A stretch of 64,000 nt of DNA from Paramacrobiotus metropolitanus (GCF_019649055.1 NW_026570254.1:372001-436000), one strand, 5' to 3'. Counted from the stretch's first letter, positions 34,271-47,689 are shown. The notes: generated by a model from the letters alone, not told the origin. Numbers and translations: made by a program.

Positions 34271-36172
34271 TTCCGTATTTTCCTTCGCTTTAATTTCCTC
34301 GAAAAGTTATTACAGGCGGCTAACCACCGCTTTGATTTTTCAGGTATCGTCAAAATCAACTCCAGCAGTCTTTTAACGCGCCATTGGTAACATCAGGTAT
34401 TCACAATTTCACATACAGATGTCGCAGCGTGGTTCACGACAAAATCGACAATCTCCAGGCAGCTTCCCATCGCTACATCGATGAATCATTTGATTACCTA
34501 ATAAAATAACTAAAAATCGGAACGCGATCGGGAAAATTTCATTCATATAGATGCTAAGTTATAGTTCTGTGGTACAGCTTGCGAAATAGGAAAATTAGGT
34601 ACAGACTTGTAACTTCAGTGATTCAATCACTACGTGAACCCCCTATACATGTATAAAAACAAAAATAATAGATCAAGCAGAATACTAACCACTTTAATCT
34701 GCCAACATATGCTGTAAGCATGTAAATCGCATTCCAAAAAATGTCATACAGCGGCAAGCATTTGCGAAAATTATTGCAACTTCAAATTACTAAAGGTTTA
34801 TACATTTTAAATACAAAATACTGATAATAGTATAGCAAGTATCTCAATATGCTATATTTAGTACGAAAGCAAGCCCCAACATACAAATGACTCTCCACCA
34901 CTGCGCTCATTTGGTCCGCACGAATCACGATTATCATGAAATTCATAGAGGCTGCGATAAGGCTACATTATCAAGGAGAAACTGATTCTTGACTTCTTGC
35001 GTAAACAAAATCTGCCCCCTTGAACAGATATCGAAACTTTGAAGAAGACAGATATACGTAAACAGTCAACTGGCCAATGCGAGAGTAAACATTGCAAACC
35101 ATTTTCATCGTTAGTGGTGATAAAATCTTCCGCAATGTCGATAAGATTCATCAGAATTCAAAATGCGCAGTCACGCATTTACTGTACTTAATTTAACTGT
35201 AAGCGCCATAAAGATACAAATGCACTCAAATTTAGTACATACAATTACAATAGGTATTGTACAGTACTTATTTACACGTGTGGTTCAAGATAAAAGGATA
35301 ATTAATGAATAAAATGATTAATGTACGTATTTATTTGTCCTTAATTAATTAATAGGGATACCGGTAGCTCTGGCTAATAGTGGCTATGTGGGGGAACTTG
35401 GGAAGCAGTAGATCTGACTTCGAGCGCGTGCTCCTGAGTCCACTCTGCTGTTGACCTTGAATTACTTACTAAATTCATTGTGTCAAATTGAAACTTTCAA
35501 ATTAATTATTATATTAATTAGAATCTGGAGATTATCATTGCTCAATGTCATCATTGTTGCCAAACGTCTGCATTTCCGCCCGGGTAGGCGGCACAGAGTA
35601 GTCACTCGCCACGAATTTTCAGTGAACGGACAGAGAGAGCAAAATCATACAACTCCACCGACAAAGGAAGACAGACAGACAGACGCATGCGTAGACAATA
35701 TTATTTTTGAGCACGTATGAGTATTTGTGTACGGCCGCGGAGACTCCATCTGATGGTGAATCGTGCCAACATTCAGCATGTCCATGTGCAGCGCTTGCGA
35801 GCTGTGTGAACACCTAACTTGCGCTCATGCGTGTCCTTAACCGCTCGGACTCGGATCCCATAGATGCGCTTCGCTTCACCAGTCTGCCCCACTGCTCCGC
35901 ATCCTCTGGGCTCTCACTTGCTAACACAGCAGTTTCTCCACTGGCAGTCCAGCGGATTTTCTTATCTGTGTCATTTTATTGTTTCTTTTGTTGCTTTGTA
36001 GCTGCAGTCTGAAGAATTCGTTGGCTGCAGCATCCTTATGCATTTTCCCATATCTTCCGGTACATTCAGGAATATTTGTTAGTGTTCTTTTACTTTTTAT
36101 TTTATAACACGTACAGAAGCACCACATGGGAAATTAGCAAGTAATCTGAGACTGTGCATATCAACCATCAAA
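34271..36172. other. 1.9-kb divergent intergenic region
   Basis: Lies between the RAB24-like and PBX start codons, so it should contain both promoters. Several short chance frames only. A GTAC-rich stretch near 35250 and a CAGACAGACAGACGC-type run near 35670 are visible. A PBX 5' UTR exon may end near 36170. Confidence 0.4.
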
Positions 36173-39100
36173 ATGGATCGTTTATCTGAGAATCAGAATT
36201 TCTTCTCGCACTACGACTCAGCATCCCTGTTTGGTTCATCTGCGAGCATGATGTATGGCCAGGCGGCTGGCAATCCAGTTCCTGTCTCATCCACACCGCA
36301 GCTTGGAAGAAGTTCCGATCTGTATGGGAAATCTCCACAAGACGTGGCTACTCTCTTGCAGGATTTGATGAATATAACCACGCAGAGCCTGGACGAAGCT
36401 CAGAGCAAGTAAGTAGCAAATATGTACAGAAATTACAGTACATTCGTGACTTATTGTTAAAATCTTGCCATAATTATAACATAATAATGACTAAATAAAT
36501 GTCCTCAGTGGCTCACTCAACATTTTATGGCGTGTGATACTGTCATGCTTTATAATAATATTATAAAACATAGCAGTACTCACATCATAAAACTTAAACA
36601 AATAAATAAAATAAAAAAATAAAATTTAAAGAACTGCATATGAACTGCATCTACTGTAGCTTATATTAAAGGCAGCTCTTTTGCATTTGGTTGTTGTCTG
36701 TCAGCCTGCCGCATCGCCACACGTCGAGGCATCTTTAATGCAGCTGTTTTTAGTGAGAATTCGTTAAATCGTTTTCTTTAAATGTACACATATCTATATA
36801 CGCGTACATTTCGTGTTCATCTGAAATTTAATTTTCTTGTATTATGTCTCAGTAGCTTGCACCTGTGTTAATTCAATTGATTGTTCATTAAATTGATCAA
36901 GGTAATGACCACAATCGTTCTCGTTGCAGAAAATTGAATCTCAACAATCATCGCCTCAAGCCAGCTCTGTACAGTGTCCTTTGTGAAATGAAAGATCGTA
37001 CCGGTACGTCTTGAAGCATCTTCGTTTAATATAAGCATACAGCACATGTCATAGTAAACTGATGAACATAAACTATGAAACTATTACAAACGTAAATTGT
37101 CGCTGCAAAATTAAAGCGCTTTATATTTAATTTTATTACCGTACTTCATTACTGGATACAGATTGCATGTTCCGCGTACATTGTGCGATATTTTATGTAT
37201 AAAAGTTAAATTACGTTCAGTAATATTTTACTTATTACAATATTATCGTTTTTATCTCTGTTTTTTTACTGTCAGCTTTATTCATCTGATTATGAATTCC
37301 AAGAAGACTCTAGGTGAACTTGAGTTTCTGTTAATAATTCCAGTAATGAATTGACAACTGTGAAATCCATACACAATATTATTTCTCTGCAGTTTTATGG
37401 GTGCTAAATCGGTTTTCTAGAAAATGCTTAGTTATGTTTTCATACATATTTTCTCGAATAATTCTCATGCTAATACTAATGAGTGATTAAGTAATAGCAA
37501 ATATACAGGCATGCTGTTGACAATAAGCCGGTTCTGAAAACTAGATATGATTCAGCGGCGGTATACTCTGTATTTAGTGTCAACATATTCCTTGGATAAT
37601 TTAGAAATATTGCGATCTTGTATCGTGCAATATTCGATCAATACTTTTTCATCAGCGACGGCTGCATGCATCCATGCTCTTTTAAATGTCCATGGATTTC
37701 AGTGGTACAGTAACTTTCAAAGTGTGCTTTCAAGTATAAAACACAACAATTTCTTGAAAATGGCACCGCCTAAGTAAGCCGAGACACTTGAAAGTTTGCT
37801 CAAGGAAGATGGATCGTCTGTCGGATTATAAAGTCAAGATGGTTGTAGCTATTTATCATGCTTTCTCATTGGTGAAATTTTAGAGTGGCTGCGCTTTCAA
37901 TTCCGGCTTGCATCCAGACGGCATAACCGTGCCGAAAACCTGAAAAGTGCATATTTAATTGCAAACCTGAATTAAATCAATAAGAAAAGATATTGTGCTA
38001 GCTATACATTGAATACCGGCTGGCTTTTCTCTTTTCCAGCTCCTTTTGAAAAAATCAAGGAACACCACTTTTGTAACAATGAAACACATGGTAGTTAATT
38101 TTGTTCCAATTCTGTACCAGATTGCTGTAATCAAAATACCGTGCCAGTATAATAAACCGGTGCGATCGTTTTGCCACTCATCTACTGTACGTTACTAATT
38201 AACAGTACTTCAAGTACTCGTAACATTTTTAGCGTTATCCTTGCGGAACATTCAGGAAGATGAGCCGCCCGATCCACAGCTCGTGCGTCTGGACAACATG
38301 TTGATCGCTGAAGGAGTTGCCGGACCTGACAAGGTACCATTCACATAATCTATTGAAATTAATACCCTTACAACATATTACGGACCATGCGAAACTGACA
38401 CCGTTCATGGGACCACGGTAAAACAGTAAAACCTTTTACAGTTAGCGGAAACATTACGCTTTTCGCGAAACCGATCTATGTTAGATTTTGGATTTTTAGG
38501 CAGGAAGTCAAGCTGCCAATGCTATGGCCACAGCTGGCGTTACGGCGAGTTCTCGTGGCTCTCCTGGAAGCGAGTTTGGATCTCCTATTGAACATAGCGA
38601 ATATAGGACCAAATTGGCTCAAATAAGGGGGATATACCAATCCGAACTGCAAAAATATGAAGCGGTAAAGATATTAATTAGAAAAATCGTCATTGTGTTA
38701 TGATTACATCATTATGTACGCTGCCTGACCGGCAAATAAAAAGAGTAATTTATTTCTGGATTTGCAGGCGTGCGCAGAGTTCACGGAGCATGTGTTGAAT
38801 CTGTTACGAGAGCAAGGTCGTACGCGCCCGATCACGCAAAAGGAAATTGAGCGAATGGTGTACATTATTCACAAGAAATTCAGTTCAATCCAAATGCAGC
38901 TCAAGCAGTCAACCTGCGAAGCGGTCATGATACTGCGATCGCGATTTCTCGATGCCAGGTACTTTAAGTGACAGTATTTTTGTATTTCCCGGGGAGTACA
39001 TTTACGTGCATGTGAACTTCTTGAAGTTCAATGTAGTTTACGCTGACGGTATTGCTGACTGTATTTCAATTTTAGGCGAAAGCGCAGGAACTTTAGCAAA

Positions 39101-39698
39101 ACAGCAACGGAAGTGCTGAATGAATACTTTTACTCGCACTTAAATAATCCGTATCCCAGCGAAGAAGCCAAAGAGGAGTTAGCGCGTAAATGCTCAATTA
39201 CTGTTTCGCAGGTACTTCTTGTTTGCACCACAAACGAAACATCTGTTGATAAAAGTTTTGCTTTTGTTTTACGACTACGTACCGTTAACGATGTTCCATT
39301 TTCCAGGTGTCTAACTGGTTTGGTAACAAACGAATTCGATACAAAAAGAATATTGGCAAAGCACAGGAAGAAGCCAACATGTACGCAGCTAAGAAAATGC
39401 GGAAAGATACCGGCGATGGGTAACCTTGCCCAGTATTATTCACGTACCCACATTCTCTTTGTATTATAATTTTATTATTTTATCTGGATTTGTTGCATAT
39501 TTATACATATTGTCAATCGTTAAATACAACTGACTGGCACCACTGTACGCTCTGCGCGATAATAGTAACTTTTTCATTATTTTGCTTGACCTTTTGTTGT
39601 ATTTTTTTGTTATAAAGGGCTGTACCAGCAATTTCGCGAATATTTTAAAATGCTCTAATTGTTAATTAAGTCCTTTCGTTTACTACAGCCAAGAGTAA
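36173..39698 (+). CDS. exd: PBX/extradenticle TALE homeobox protein
   Basis: Exons 36173-36408, 36930-37003, 38233-38333, 38500-38664, 38768-38958, 39076-39211 and 39307-39419 join cleanly, with a probable 10-nt last exon 39689-39698 giving a total of 341 residues. PBC-A begins at [20 protein letters not shown] and includes [14 protein letters not shown] and [24 protein letters not shown] includes [20 protein letters not shown] and [19 protein letters not shown]. The TALE homeodomain runs from [20 protein letters not shown] through [18 protein letters not shown] to [15 protein letters not shown], with the three-residue loop extension PYP. It is a nuclear cofactor binding DNA with Hox and Meis/Homothorax proteins. 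The last exon (only GlnGlu then stop) is chosen by phase and acceptor and is uncertain. Confidence 0.95.
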
Positions 39699-40913
39699 TT
39701 GATGCTGTGTACCGTTTTATGCCCATGCTCCGTGCAGGCTCTGCAGATTAACAAAAAGGAAACACGCGATTAAGCAGTTCGAGATTGGAAATACCGGGTG
39801 CCTGTTGTAAAGAAGCCCTTGGTCTGCTTTTTGCACTACTATGAACTGATTAGAATTTTTAAACTGCGTCTGGAACATTACACATTAATCAGGCTAACCA
39901 TGTCAGATACCGAGAGTACGTAGCAAAGTTATTGGAAACTGCATTTTTTTGCAACAGAAATGGTCGAAATCAGCAGAAGTGCAACTTACGTTAAAAAACT
40001 CCTGCATATTACAGTATTGTATGCCGACCTTGTGGCCTTTTTGATGCATATTTTTTTAACTTAATACTTTAGAACCATTTTGTTACCGCACGCAGTACTA
40101 ATTTGAAGTGCCGGTACATGTTTGCTAACTGATTAATAATCACAAATCAGCGAAAAATTTATTAATTTATCCATAAACTAATTTAGCGATAATACTAACC
40201 GCATTCCCTTTGTATTGTTCCCAATCCCGATTGACGCAACCGGATTAACGAAATACGACGGGAATGCTGGTCAATCGGTTAAACATTTACACTACTACGG
40301 AGGTACTGCCGTTTTTGTTACAGTAGTTTCGTTTCGCTGCGGCTGCTCGGATACGATCGCGATCTTATTCGATACTTTTTACAACCTGCCGCATCAGTCG
40401 CACACACTTTCGGCACGTGTTCGCTGTAGTACGACTCACGAGAAGATTGCAGTTAGGTTAGAAAGTAAAAACGGTTTGATAATCATTTACTGGTTTTAAT
40501 TTGTGTACATAAATCCGGACTATTTAGAGTTCATGGTGATGAATTAAGCTGTGCCACAGGACGACCGTGAACTTCCTGTGTAATTTGGTAAATGGTAAAA
40601 AACTTTCTCTATGCAATCTGGAGCATTTCACTGCGATGCACTTGTGGGTTTGTGCTGCCTACTACACAGTCTGCGACTCTACGCTGAATTTTTTACGCTG
40701 CTGCCAGTTGCTTTCCTGCATCCGCTGAATCTGATATATCATCCATTCACACTCCATCCATGGATAACCGTGATGCGGACCATGATACATTAGCATGTAA
40801 TTACCTGTCTAACCCTTGTCCTTTCTGTAGTAACATAAATTCACATCCTGGTTGTTTTGAATATCTGTTGTGTAATGTGCAATGGGACTAATTAACCACC
40901 ATTTGTGTATGTG
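39699..40913. other. Intergenic region upstream of the SLC25 carrier
   Basis: PBX 3' UTR and SLC25 promoter sequence are expected here. A 94-residue frame at 40215-40499 has no recognised motif and is not called. Confidence 0.45.
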
Positions 40914-43900
40914 ATGCCCTCAGACACGCTAGTTCATCTTGTGGCAGGAGGGTAAGTGGTGCGCATTGGTACTGTTCTTCTTTGAAAGTGTCGATATTGA
41001 GCAAGGTTCTCTGCTTCCCGCAGCGCTGGAGGAACTGCTGGAGCTATCGTTACCTGTCCGCTGGAGGTACGTGTGCGTCTGACGCACTTAGTCTGCGCCG
41101 TTGCATCACTGATTGCATTTTCAGGTCGTCAAAACCCGTTTGCAGTCGTCTGTGGCCACTTTCCAATTCCAGAAGCAAGCAACACACTCGTATGTTCCTC
41201 ATCCAGTAGCACAGACGTGTTTTTCCTCCTTTAGTCACTCAACGGCCGATGTTTCTGTTGCGCATCATCCTTCCAGAACCCTGCGGAGTTTCTTCGCCAA
41301 TATGACGATCTATCGGTGTTTACGGTGAGTCTTGCAGCGTTTGAGCAAAGGATCGAGGGTTTGTCTGGCGATTCGTGTACTGTCAGTGTGATCGGAAGGA
41401 AAGTCTTTCCAGTGATAACGCACGGTGTGCTGCTCGTGCAGGTACATTCTGGAAACGGAAGGCGTGCGCGGACTCTTCAAGGGGCTGGGCCCCACGGTGG
41501 TAGGGGTCGCCCCCTCACGTGCTATTTACTTCTCAGCATACTCAGCCTCCAAATCCTTCTACAACGACTATCTGCCGCCCAACAGTCCGCTGGTGCATAT
41601 TTGTTCAGCTGGATCTGCAGGTGCGTCCGCGTGTCTGCGAAGACAGACCAGCGCGTTGCTTTTCAATGTGTTTTCCTTCCAGGTATCGCAGCGTGTACGG
41701 TTACCAATCCTGTATGGTTTGTCAAGACGCGCTTGCAGCTCGATCAGCGGTAAGTGTGGAAGAAAACCTTTTTCTGATGTAATGGCTATGAAAATTAATA
41801 TTTTTGAGTGTGTGTTCCTTGTCCTATTTAATTTTAGGGGCATTACAGGATGCGTTATACTTAATGTGGTACTGTTACTACCTTAGAATAGAAATTGCAT
41901 TTTTCGCACTGACTTTTGACTAATGATTTTGTACCTTTGCTTGGATTGCGCGTCCTAGTGTTTTTTTCAAATTCTGTTTTCAAAACCCGTATAGGTCTAC
42001 AGAATAGCAGTGAAGTATTTTAAGAGTGTTAGACGTTATCTTAATGATAACAGTTTTGCTATTTTCTCTGGCTGTACTCGCAGGGAATTCAACTTTCCCT
42101 TGACGAGTGTGTGTTGATTTTCGAGAAAGAGTGGTTCAGTTTTGAGGCATTATTTGACTGCGCTTGCATTACATAATTGTTTTTAATGTTAATTACGTAC
42201 CATTGTAATTTTTTAACGTGACCGCCACATTTCGTGCAAATCCAGGTTAGCACTTTAACAACCTGTATTTCACTAATGAGTTAGCTTACATTTTGTTTTT
42301 TAATAGCTTTATTTTGCACAACATCGAATTTATTTCCATCGATTATTTTTTTAATCTGCGTCGTATGTTTGTTCGGAGACCAATTCATTTTGTGATGATC
42401 CATCAAAGAGCGGATTTACGATGTGTCTTCGCAGCTTATCAGAGCACCACTGGATCAGGTTTTGGCAGCTGCCACAAAGGCAAGACAATCGTCGTACTGT
42501 CGGTGTATTCGGAGTACTCAGAATATTTTTCTTACGGTGTATATGTAATGGCATTTCTTTGTATTAATTTTTTGGCTTATTTCGTTCGCAGGTCGATTTC
42601 GCGTTGCGAACAGGATGCGCGTAACTTACGATGATGCTCAGGTTTCATGGGGCAGCTGCCACTAGCAAGACAATCGCTACCACCCTTGCTTATCCACATG
42701 GTATTCTTGCCCAGTAGTACTCAGAAATATTTTTCTTACGGTTTGTATTTATGTAATGGCATAATTTCTTTGTATTAATTTTTTGGCTTATTTCGTTCGC
42801 ATTGGTCGATTTGAGGGCGAACAAGATGCGACTTGTTAACTTACGTAAATATGCTTCCTCATTTTGAATAGATCGTTTGTTCACTTTTATAGTATCATCA
42901 AGTTTTAGTTGCGGCTTTATGTAAATTTTTCCATAGACTGCAACTGTAGCACGCTATTTCGCAGAAAAGTAAGTTAAGCCCTGGACGAGACGGTTGATAG
43001 TGCTAAATAGTAATAATTGTAAATGTCTCTTTACGATGGCCAGTTGGTTTTGAATGAAAATGTTTTGCAGAAGTGGCAAGAACGCGACTAAGACAAGAAG
43101 GGACGAAGTACAGAAAATTTTGGCAGACGTTATCAACAGTTGTGAAGGAAGAAGGTTATCGCGGCCTTTATCGGGGACTCACTACACATCTAATACGGCA
43201 GATACCAAACACAGGTACGTCCTCGTGGTCGCCCTGTACGTTTCGCAGACATGTGATGCAAATCTTAAGTTACCGAACTGGATGTTATCTGACAACCGAT
43301 TTAAGTCTGAATTACAATTTTGGAAGATTTTGATATTTTAAAAGATCCGTTTTCCATGCCGCATGATACTTTTGGCATTGTCAATTACAATTGCATTGAG
43401 ATGGCTTGCTATAAGTGACCGATAAATTACAGAAGGACGACTCATAAATATTTTTGTCGTTTGCAGCAGTTACGATGGTTGTATATGAAACGGTAGTGTA
43501 TCTGCTATCCCGTTCGAAGATTGATCCAGCGCAGGAAGACTAATGTACTATAGTTTAAGAATGTTCTCATGTGGCAAAGAGGATCTTCTCCGGGAAACAC
43601 GAGCGAATCTGTGATTCGGTCCCAGTAACAGACCACGGTATCTTTCGATCGTGGCTGCCAATTTCTGCATGCTAACTGAAATGAGTTAGCAACAATTTTG
43701 TGTACAATTTAACACAATAGCTTCGATTTTGCTTATCCATCGAATTTATTTTTTTAATCATTGTTATTTTTGCAGTAAGGACGGAGGATTAACCGCTTTA
43801 CGATGTGTTAAGCAGATCTACTCACAGACTGGCATACTGGGATTTTACAAAGGAATATCTGCGTCGTATGTCGGTGTGTCGGAGACCATTATTCATTTTG

Positions 43901-44883
43901 TGATATATGAATCCATCAAAGAGCGGATTTTGGCCAGAAATCTTCGCGTTGCTTATCAGGAGCGTACCACCGATGATTTCCTCAGGTTTATGGGGGCAGC
44001 TGCCACTAGCAAGACAATCGCTACCACCCTTGCTTATCCACATGGTATTCTTGCCCAGTAGTACTCAGAAATATTTTTCTTACGGTTTGTATTTATGTAA
44101 TGGCATAATTTCTTTGTATTAATTTTTTGGCTTATTTCGTTCGCATTGGTCGATTTGAGGGCGAACAAGATGCGACTTGTTAACTTACGTAAATATGCTT
44201 CCTCATTTTGTGAATAGATCGTTTGTTCACTTTTATAGTATCATCAAGTTTTAGTTGCGGCTTTATGTAAATTTTTCCATAGACTGCAACTGTAGCACGC
44301 TATTTCGCAGAAAAGTAAGTTAAGCCCTGGACGAGACGGTTGATAGTGCTAAATAGTAATTAAATGTCTCTTACGATGGCCAGTTGGTTTTGAATGAAAA
44401 TGTTTTGCAGAAGTGGCAAGAACGCGACTAAGACAAGAAGGGACGAAGTACAGAAAATTTTGGCAGACGTTATCAACAGTTGTGAAGGAAGAAGGTTATC
44501 GCGGCCTTTATCGGGGACTCACCACACATCTAATACGGCAGATACCAAACACAGGTACGTCCTCGTGGTCGCCCCGTACGTTTCGCAGACATGTGATGCA
44601 AATCTTAAGTTACCAAACTGGATGCTATCTGACAACCGATTTAAGTTTGAATTACAATTTTGCAAGATTTGGATATTTTGAAAGATCCGTTTTCCATGCC
44701 GCATGATACTTTTGGCATTGTCAGTTACAATTGCATTGAGATGACTTGCGATAAGTGACCGATAAATTACAGAAGGACGACTCATAAATATTTTTGTCGT
44801 TTGCAGCCGTTACGATGGTTGTATATGAAACGGTAGTGTATCTGCTATCCCGTTCGAAGATTGATCCAGCGCAGGAAGACTAA
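40914..44883 (+). CDS. Mitochondrial pyrimidine nucleotide carrier (SLC25A33/36, Rim2-like)
   Basis: Exons 40914-40951, 41024-41066, 41125-41324, 41443-41620, 41683-41759, 43776-44044, 44411-44554 and 44807-44883 join in frame to 341 residues. Three carrier repeats: [14 protein letters not shown] with [36 protein letters not shown] with [20 protein letters not shown]; and the third signature, of which AYPHGIL-type sequence splices to give [20 protein letters not shown] and then [20 protein letters not shown]. The W in the second signature (NPxWFVKTR) and YVGxSE are typical of SLC25A33/36, which move pyrimidine nucleotides across the inner mitochondrial membrane. An extra copy of the last two exons lies inside intron 5 (see duplication entry), making that intron about 2 kb. 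An alternative product using the inner copies would skip exon 6. Confidence 0.93.
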
Positions 44884-44990
44884 TGTACTATAGTTTAAGA
44901 ATGTTCTCATGTGGCAAAGAGGATCTTCTCCGGGAAACACGAGCGAATCTGTGATTCGGTCCCAATGCAACAGACCACGGTATCTTTCGA
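42340..44990 (+). repeat. Tandem segmental duplication of SLC25 3' exons (about 1.34-kb units)
   Basis: Block 42645-43640 is nearly identical to block 43985-44975, offset about 1340 bp. Copy A contains exon 7 (43071-43214) and exon 8 (43467-43543) with intact splice sites and only silent coding differences seen (ACT/ACC and GCA/GCC). Exon 6 in copy A is degraded: 42350-42640 holds shuffled pieces (TTTGTTCGGAGACC, CATCAAAGAGCGGATT, two GGCAGCTGCCAC stretches), and only its last 60 bp (42640-42700) match well. Confidence 0.88.
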
Positions 44991-45596
44991 TCGTGGCTGC
45001 CAACAGTCAATCCTGGCACAACTGCATTTTATTAGAACTTCCGGTTTTAACTGTTCATTTATGTGTGATACAAATTTTAATTGGACATTTTTAGGCTGGG
45101 CAGTGACGGCAGATGTGTGCTGTACATGCGCTCGATGAGTGTACATAGATTAGTTTGATCGGGTTTGTTATTTCTTCCTCGCTGAATACATGGTTGTTAT
45201 TCCTTGTGTGCGTTTAACCTCAACCCGCTGTGTCAAAACACACCCACTTTGAGGATTTTGTGCCTTTATATCTTTTATCATTATATGTTTGCTCAAATGG
45301 TATTTTTGAATTGGACATGAAAATGGAATCTGAATAAAAGCGCTTTCATTTTCAGATAGTGAAAGTATTCCAAGAGGCTATGCAAGTACCGCACAACCAA
45401 ATTACCATAGAAGCAGTCTCTTTTTCCTTTACGAAACAAAACCGCACGCGCGTTAAACAATTGAATAATCTGTTGAAGTACGCAACATTCTCATCCCTGT
45501 ATAACACAGTTAAATTTTGTATCGTACATAGTAAAAGAAGCGAACAAGAGGGTTAAAAAATAAACACAGCTCTAAATCGAAAATCGTCGCACATTA

Positions 45597-45763
45597 GGTT
45601 TCACTGTGGTTAACGTATGCAACCCGTCCGCTCAACGTATTCAGTTCGATCGCCGATTCCCGCACAGGCTCAGCCAGAATCTGGTATCCGATAGTATGCG
45701 GCTGCGCTTCCAGTCCCACGTCAATGTCGGCAATCGCCACCGCCCGACGCAGCTGCCGCAATT
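45597..45763 (-). CDS. Possible exon, unrecognised
   Basis: A minus-strand frame of about 55 codons with protein-like composition (RRAVAIADIDVGLEAQPHTI then GYQILAEPVRESAIELNTL) ends at a TAA. It is preceded on the minus strand by an acceptor-like CGGCAG. A second open block with acceptor TTATTTCAG at about 46100 (CDGIMVTKECCAIQPTNNH) may belong with it. The function and the joining of these blocks are not resolved. Confidence 0.3.
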
Positions 45764-46483
45764 AGTAAGTACTAAGTACTCAAGAATACCGTATACCAGA
45801 TCCAGACCTAGACAATATAATTTACAGAATTACGTAATTGTGTAATTACTACTGCATCAGGAGTTACTGTTTGCAGTCACAGTCACGCCAGGCGTCTCTC
45901 GGTGTAATAGCATAAACACGAGGGCCTCAACGATCGAGTAAAAGGTCACTTCCCCACAATGGTAGAGGTCAGTTGCTCTATGTAATAGGTTGGACTATAA
46001 TGATAGACAAAGAACTTCCACTGCTTTTTATCTCCTTATGATTATTCGTTGGTTGTATAGCGCAACATTCTTTGGTGACCATAATCCCGTCGCACTGAAA
46101 TAAAAATGACACCGATAAAAATATGCTCCAGGCCAGTGAGTCAAGCGACCCACCCGTGCACAATAAATTTCATTATAGACTTGCGGTATGTCAATGTATA
46201 ATTTATTTATTGTATTATGTACCAGTTCACTTTGATATTGGTAAGTTGATTAAACTGAAATAAGTGAGTGAGCATATGGCAAGTCGTTTATAATGAATAT
46301 TCTTAATTTCTGAATAAGCAAATATCTACAGTAGAAACCTTGCATAGAGTAGAGTACTGTACTGTAGTTCCTATTGACGACTGACGAAAAGCATCTGTCA
46401 TGCGATTCTTGCTGATGCTTTTGCTTACCATTAGGGATAGTTCATATAAACAGTTTTATGTTGCACCCCACATGTTTATTCAA

Positions 46484-47515
46484 TTAGAAACGGAAACTGA
46501 TCGAAAACTTTTGCCGGAAAAACCTACGTTTCAAAGCCAAGGTGATATCGCGGGGCATGACGGTGATCCTCCTTCCATGGATCGCCAGGAGGTTCACGTC
46601 CTCAAAGACACTAACCAAGAAATGTTCAGCGGCCTCCTAAACGTACACCAAAAGGTTACTACTGTACGTATTTAATATCGTCAACACAATATGAAATCAT
46701 TGAATGAAATTCACAAAGTCACTGCTGCACGATAAGATATTCGATAGCATCTATCAAAGATGCAAAACACGGTGACTTGCAGAAACAAAGCTTAAATAAA
46801 ATAAACAAAAAAAAGCTAAGTCAGTTAATATTTGTTTTGAGATTTCTACTCCGATTTAGGGATGTAACAGTTTTCGTCAACCCTTGCTTGGCCTTATCCG
46901 TTAATTAGGATTAAGTAATAATCAAGTAAATTATGGATACAGAGTACATCATCCATGTGCCGTAAATCCGGGAATTTTGTTTATTTAATTTTAACCTGAG
47001 AATTGTGTAAGTTGCTACTTTGAGTTGTTTTAGCTGCAGGACTTGTAACGTACCTGTATCACTTGCAACGCGGCAGCTTGAAAGCGTAAATTAGCTTTAA
47101 ACATTTTCTGTGTTATTTCGCGGACGACGCGTGCGAAGGAGAACCGCGGGATTAGGTTGAAAGTAGTGTTTTGCAACCTACGGATTTCTCGCAGCACCAA
47201 CACTCCCGGCTTGCGACGTCGGGGCTTGGGAATTCCCTTGCGTAGCGCCTGGCCTCTGTTGCCCGAGAGAGGGTTGGGTCGCCGCGGTGGCGATGGTGAC
47301 CTTTGAGAACCATTTGAAGAGCTCGGTCCCGAAGGCGACGGAGAAGGAGAACGCGCCATGTTTACGTTCCGCCTACGTGGTGGTTGGGTTAAGTTTTTTC
47401 GTGGTGCGCGAATTTGACGGTTAGAAGAGCGCGATCTAGAACGGCTCCTATTACGAGCAACGTTCACAATTCTCTTCTGTGGACAGCGGGCGGCCTGTTT
47501 TGGTGGCCGTACCAT
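46484..47515 (-). CDS. CENPA: Centromeric histone H3 variant (CENP-A/CenH3-like)
   Basis: Exon 1 (47515-47054) and exon 2 (46636-46484) join in phase 0 into 204 residues. The first about 100 residues are a basic Arg/Ser/Pro tail ([34 protein letters not shown]). The histone fold starts [20 protein letters not shown], then [20 protein letters not shown] with one extra loop-1 residue compared with canonical H3. It continues [20 protein letters not shown], then [19 protein letters not shown], and ends [17 protein letters not shown]. Long divergent tail, longer loop 1 and EAAExFLV are CenH3 traits; canonical H3 is near invariant, short-tailed and usually intronless. The protein should mark centromeric nucleosomes, assuming the organism is monocentric or CenH3-dependent. 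The start is the Met in a strong GCCGCCATGG context rather than the upstream in-frame Met at 47545. No canonical histone genes are nearby. Confidence 0.88.
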
Positions 47516-47689
47516 GGCGGCGCAACTGAAATACCGGAATGCCAATTAAGAAAATAATAAAAGGGGCTCATCTAAATTAAAGTACTAGCTGATAACGGCG
47601 AGCTTTCGCTCAGTAATATTCTGGGCCTTGGATGGCGAAAGGTGACACTACGGATGCGTGTTCCACGAATAAGCCGTCATAATATCTAC

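Noticed and set aside
38099-38220. Possible extra PBX exon
   Set aside because: PBX exons 2 and 3 join in phase without it and no PBX motif is present.
40215-40499. 94-residue plus-strand frame upstream of SLC25
   Set aside because: Composition is unremarkable, no domain, and no phase-matching donor joins it to the carrier.
46400-46675. Plus-strand 91-residue frame with signal-like start
   Set aside because: It is antisense to exon 2 of the CENP-A-like gene, whose minus-strand frame encodes a clear histone-fold segment.
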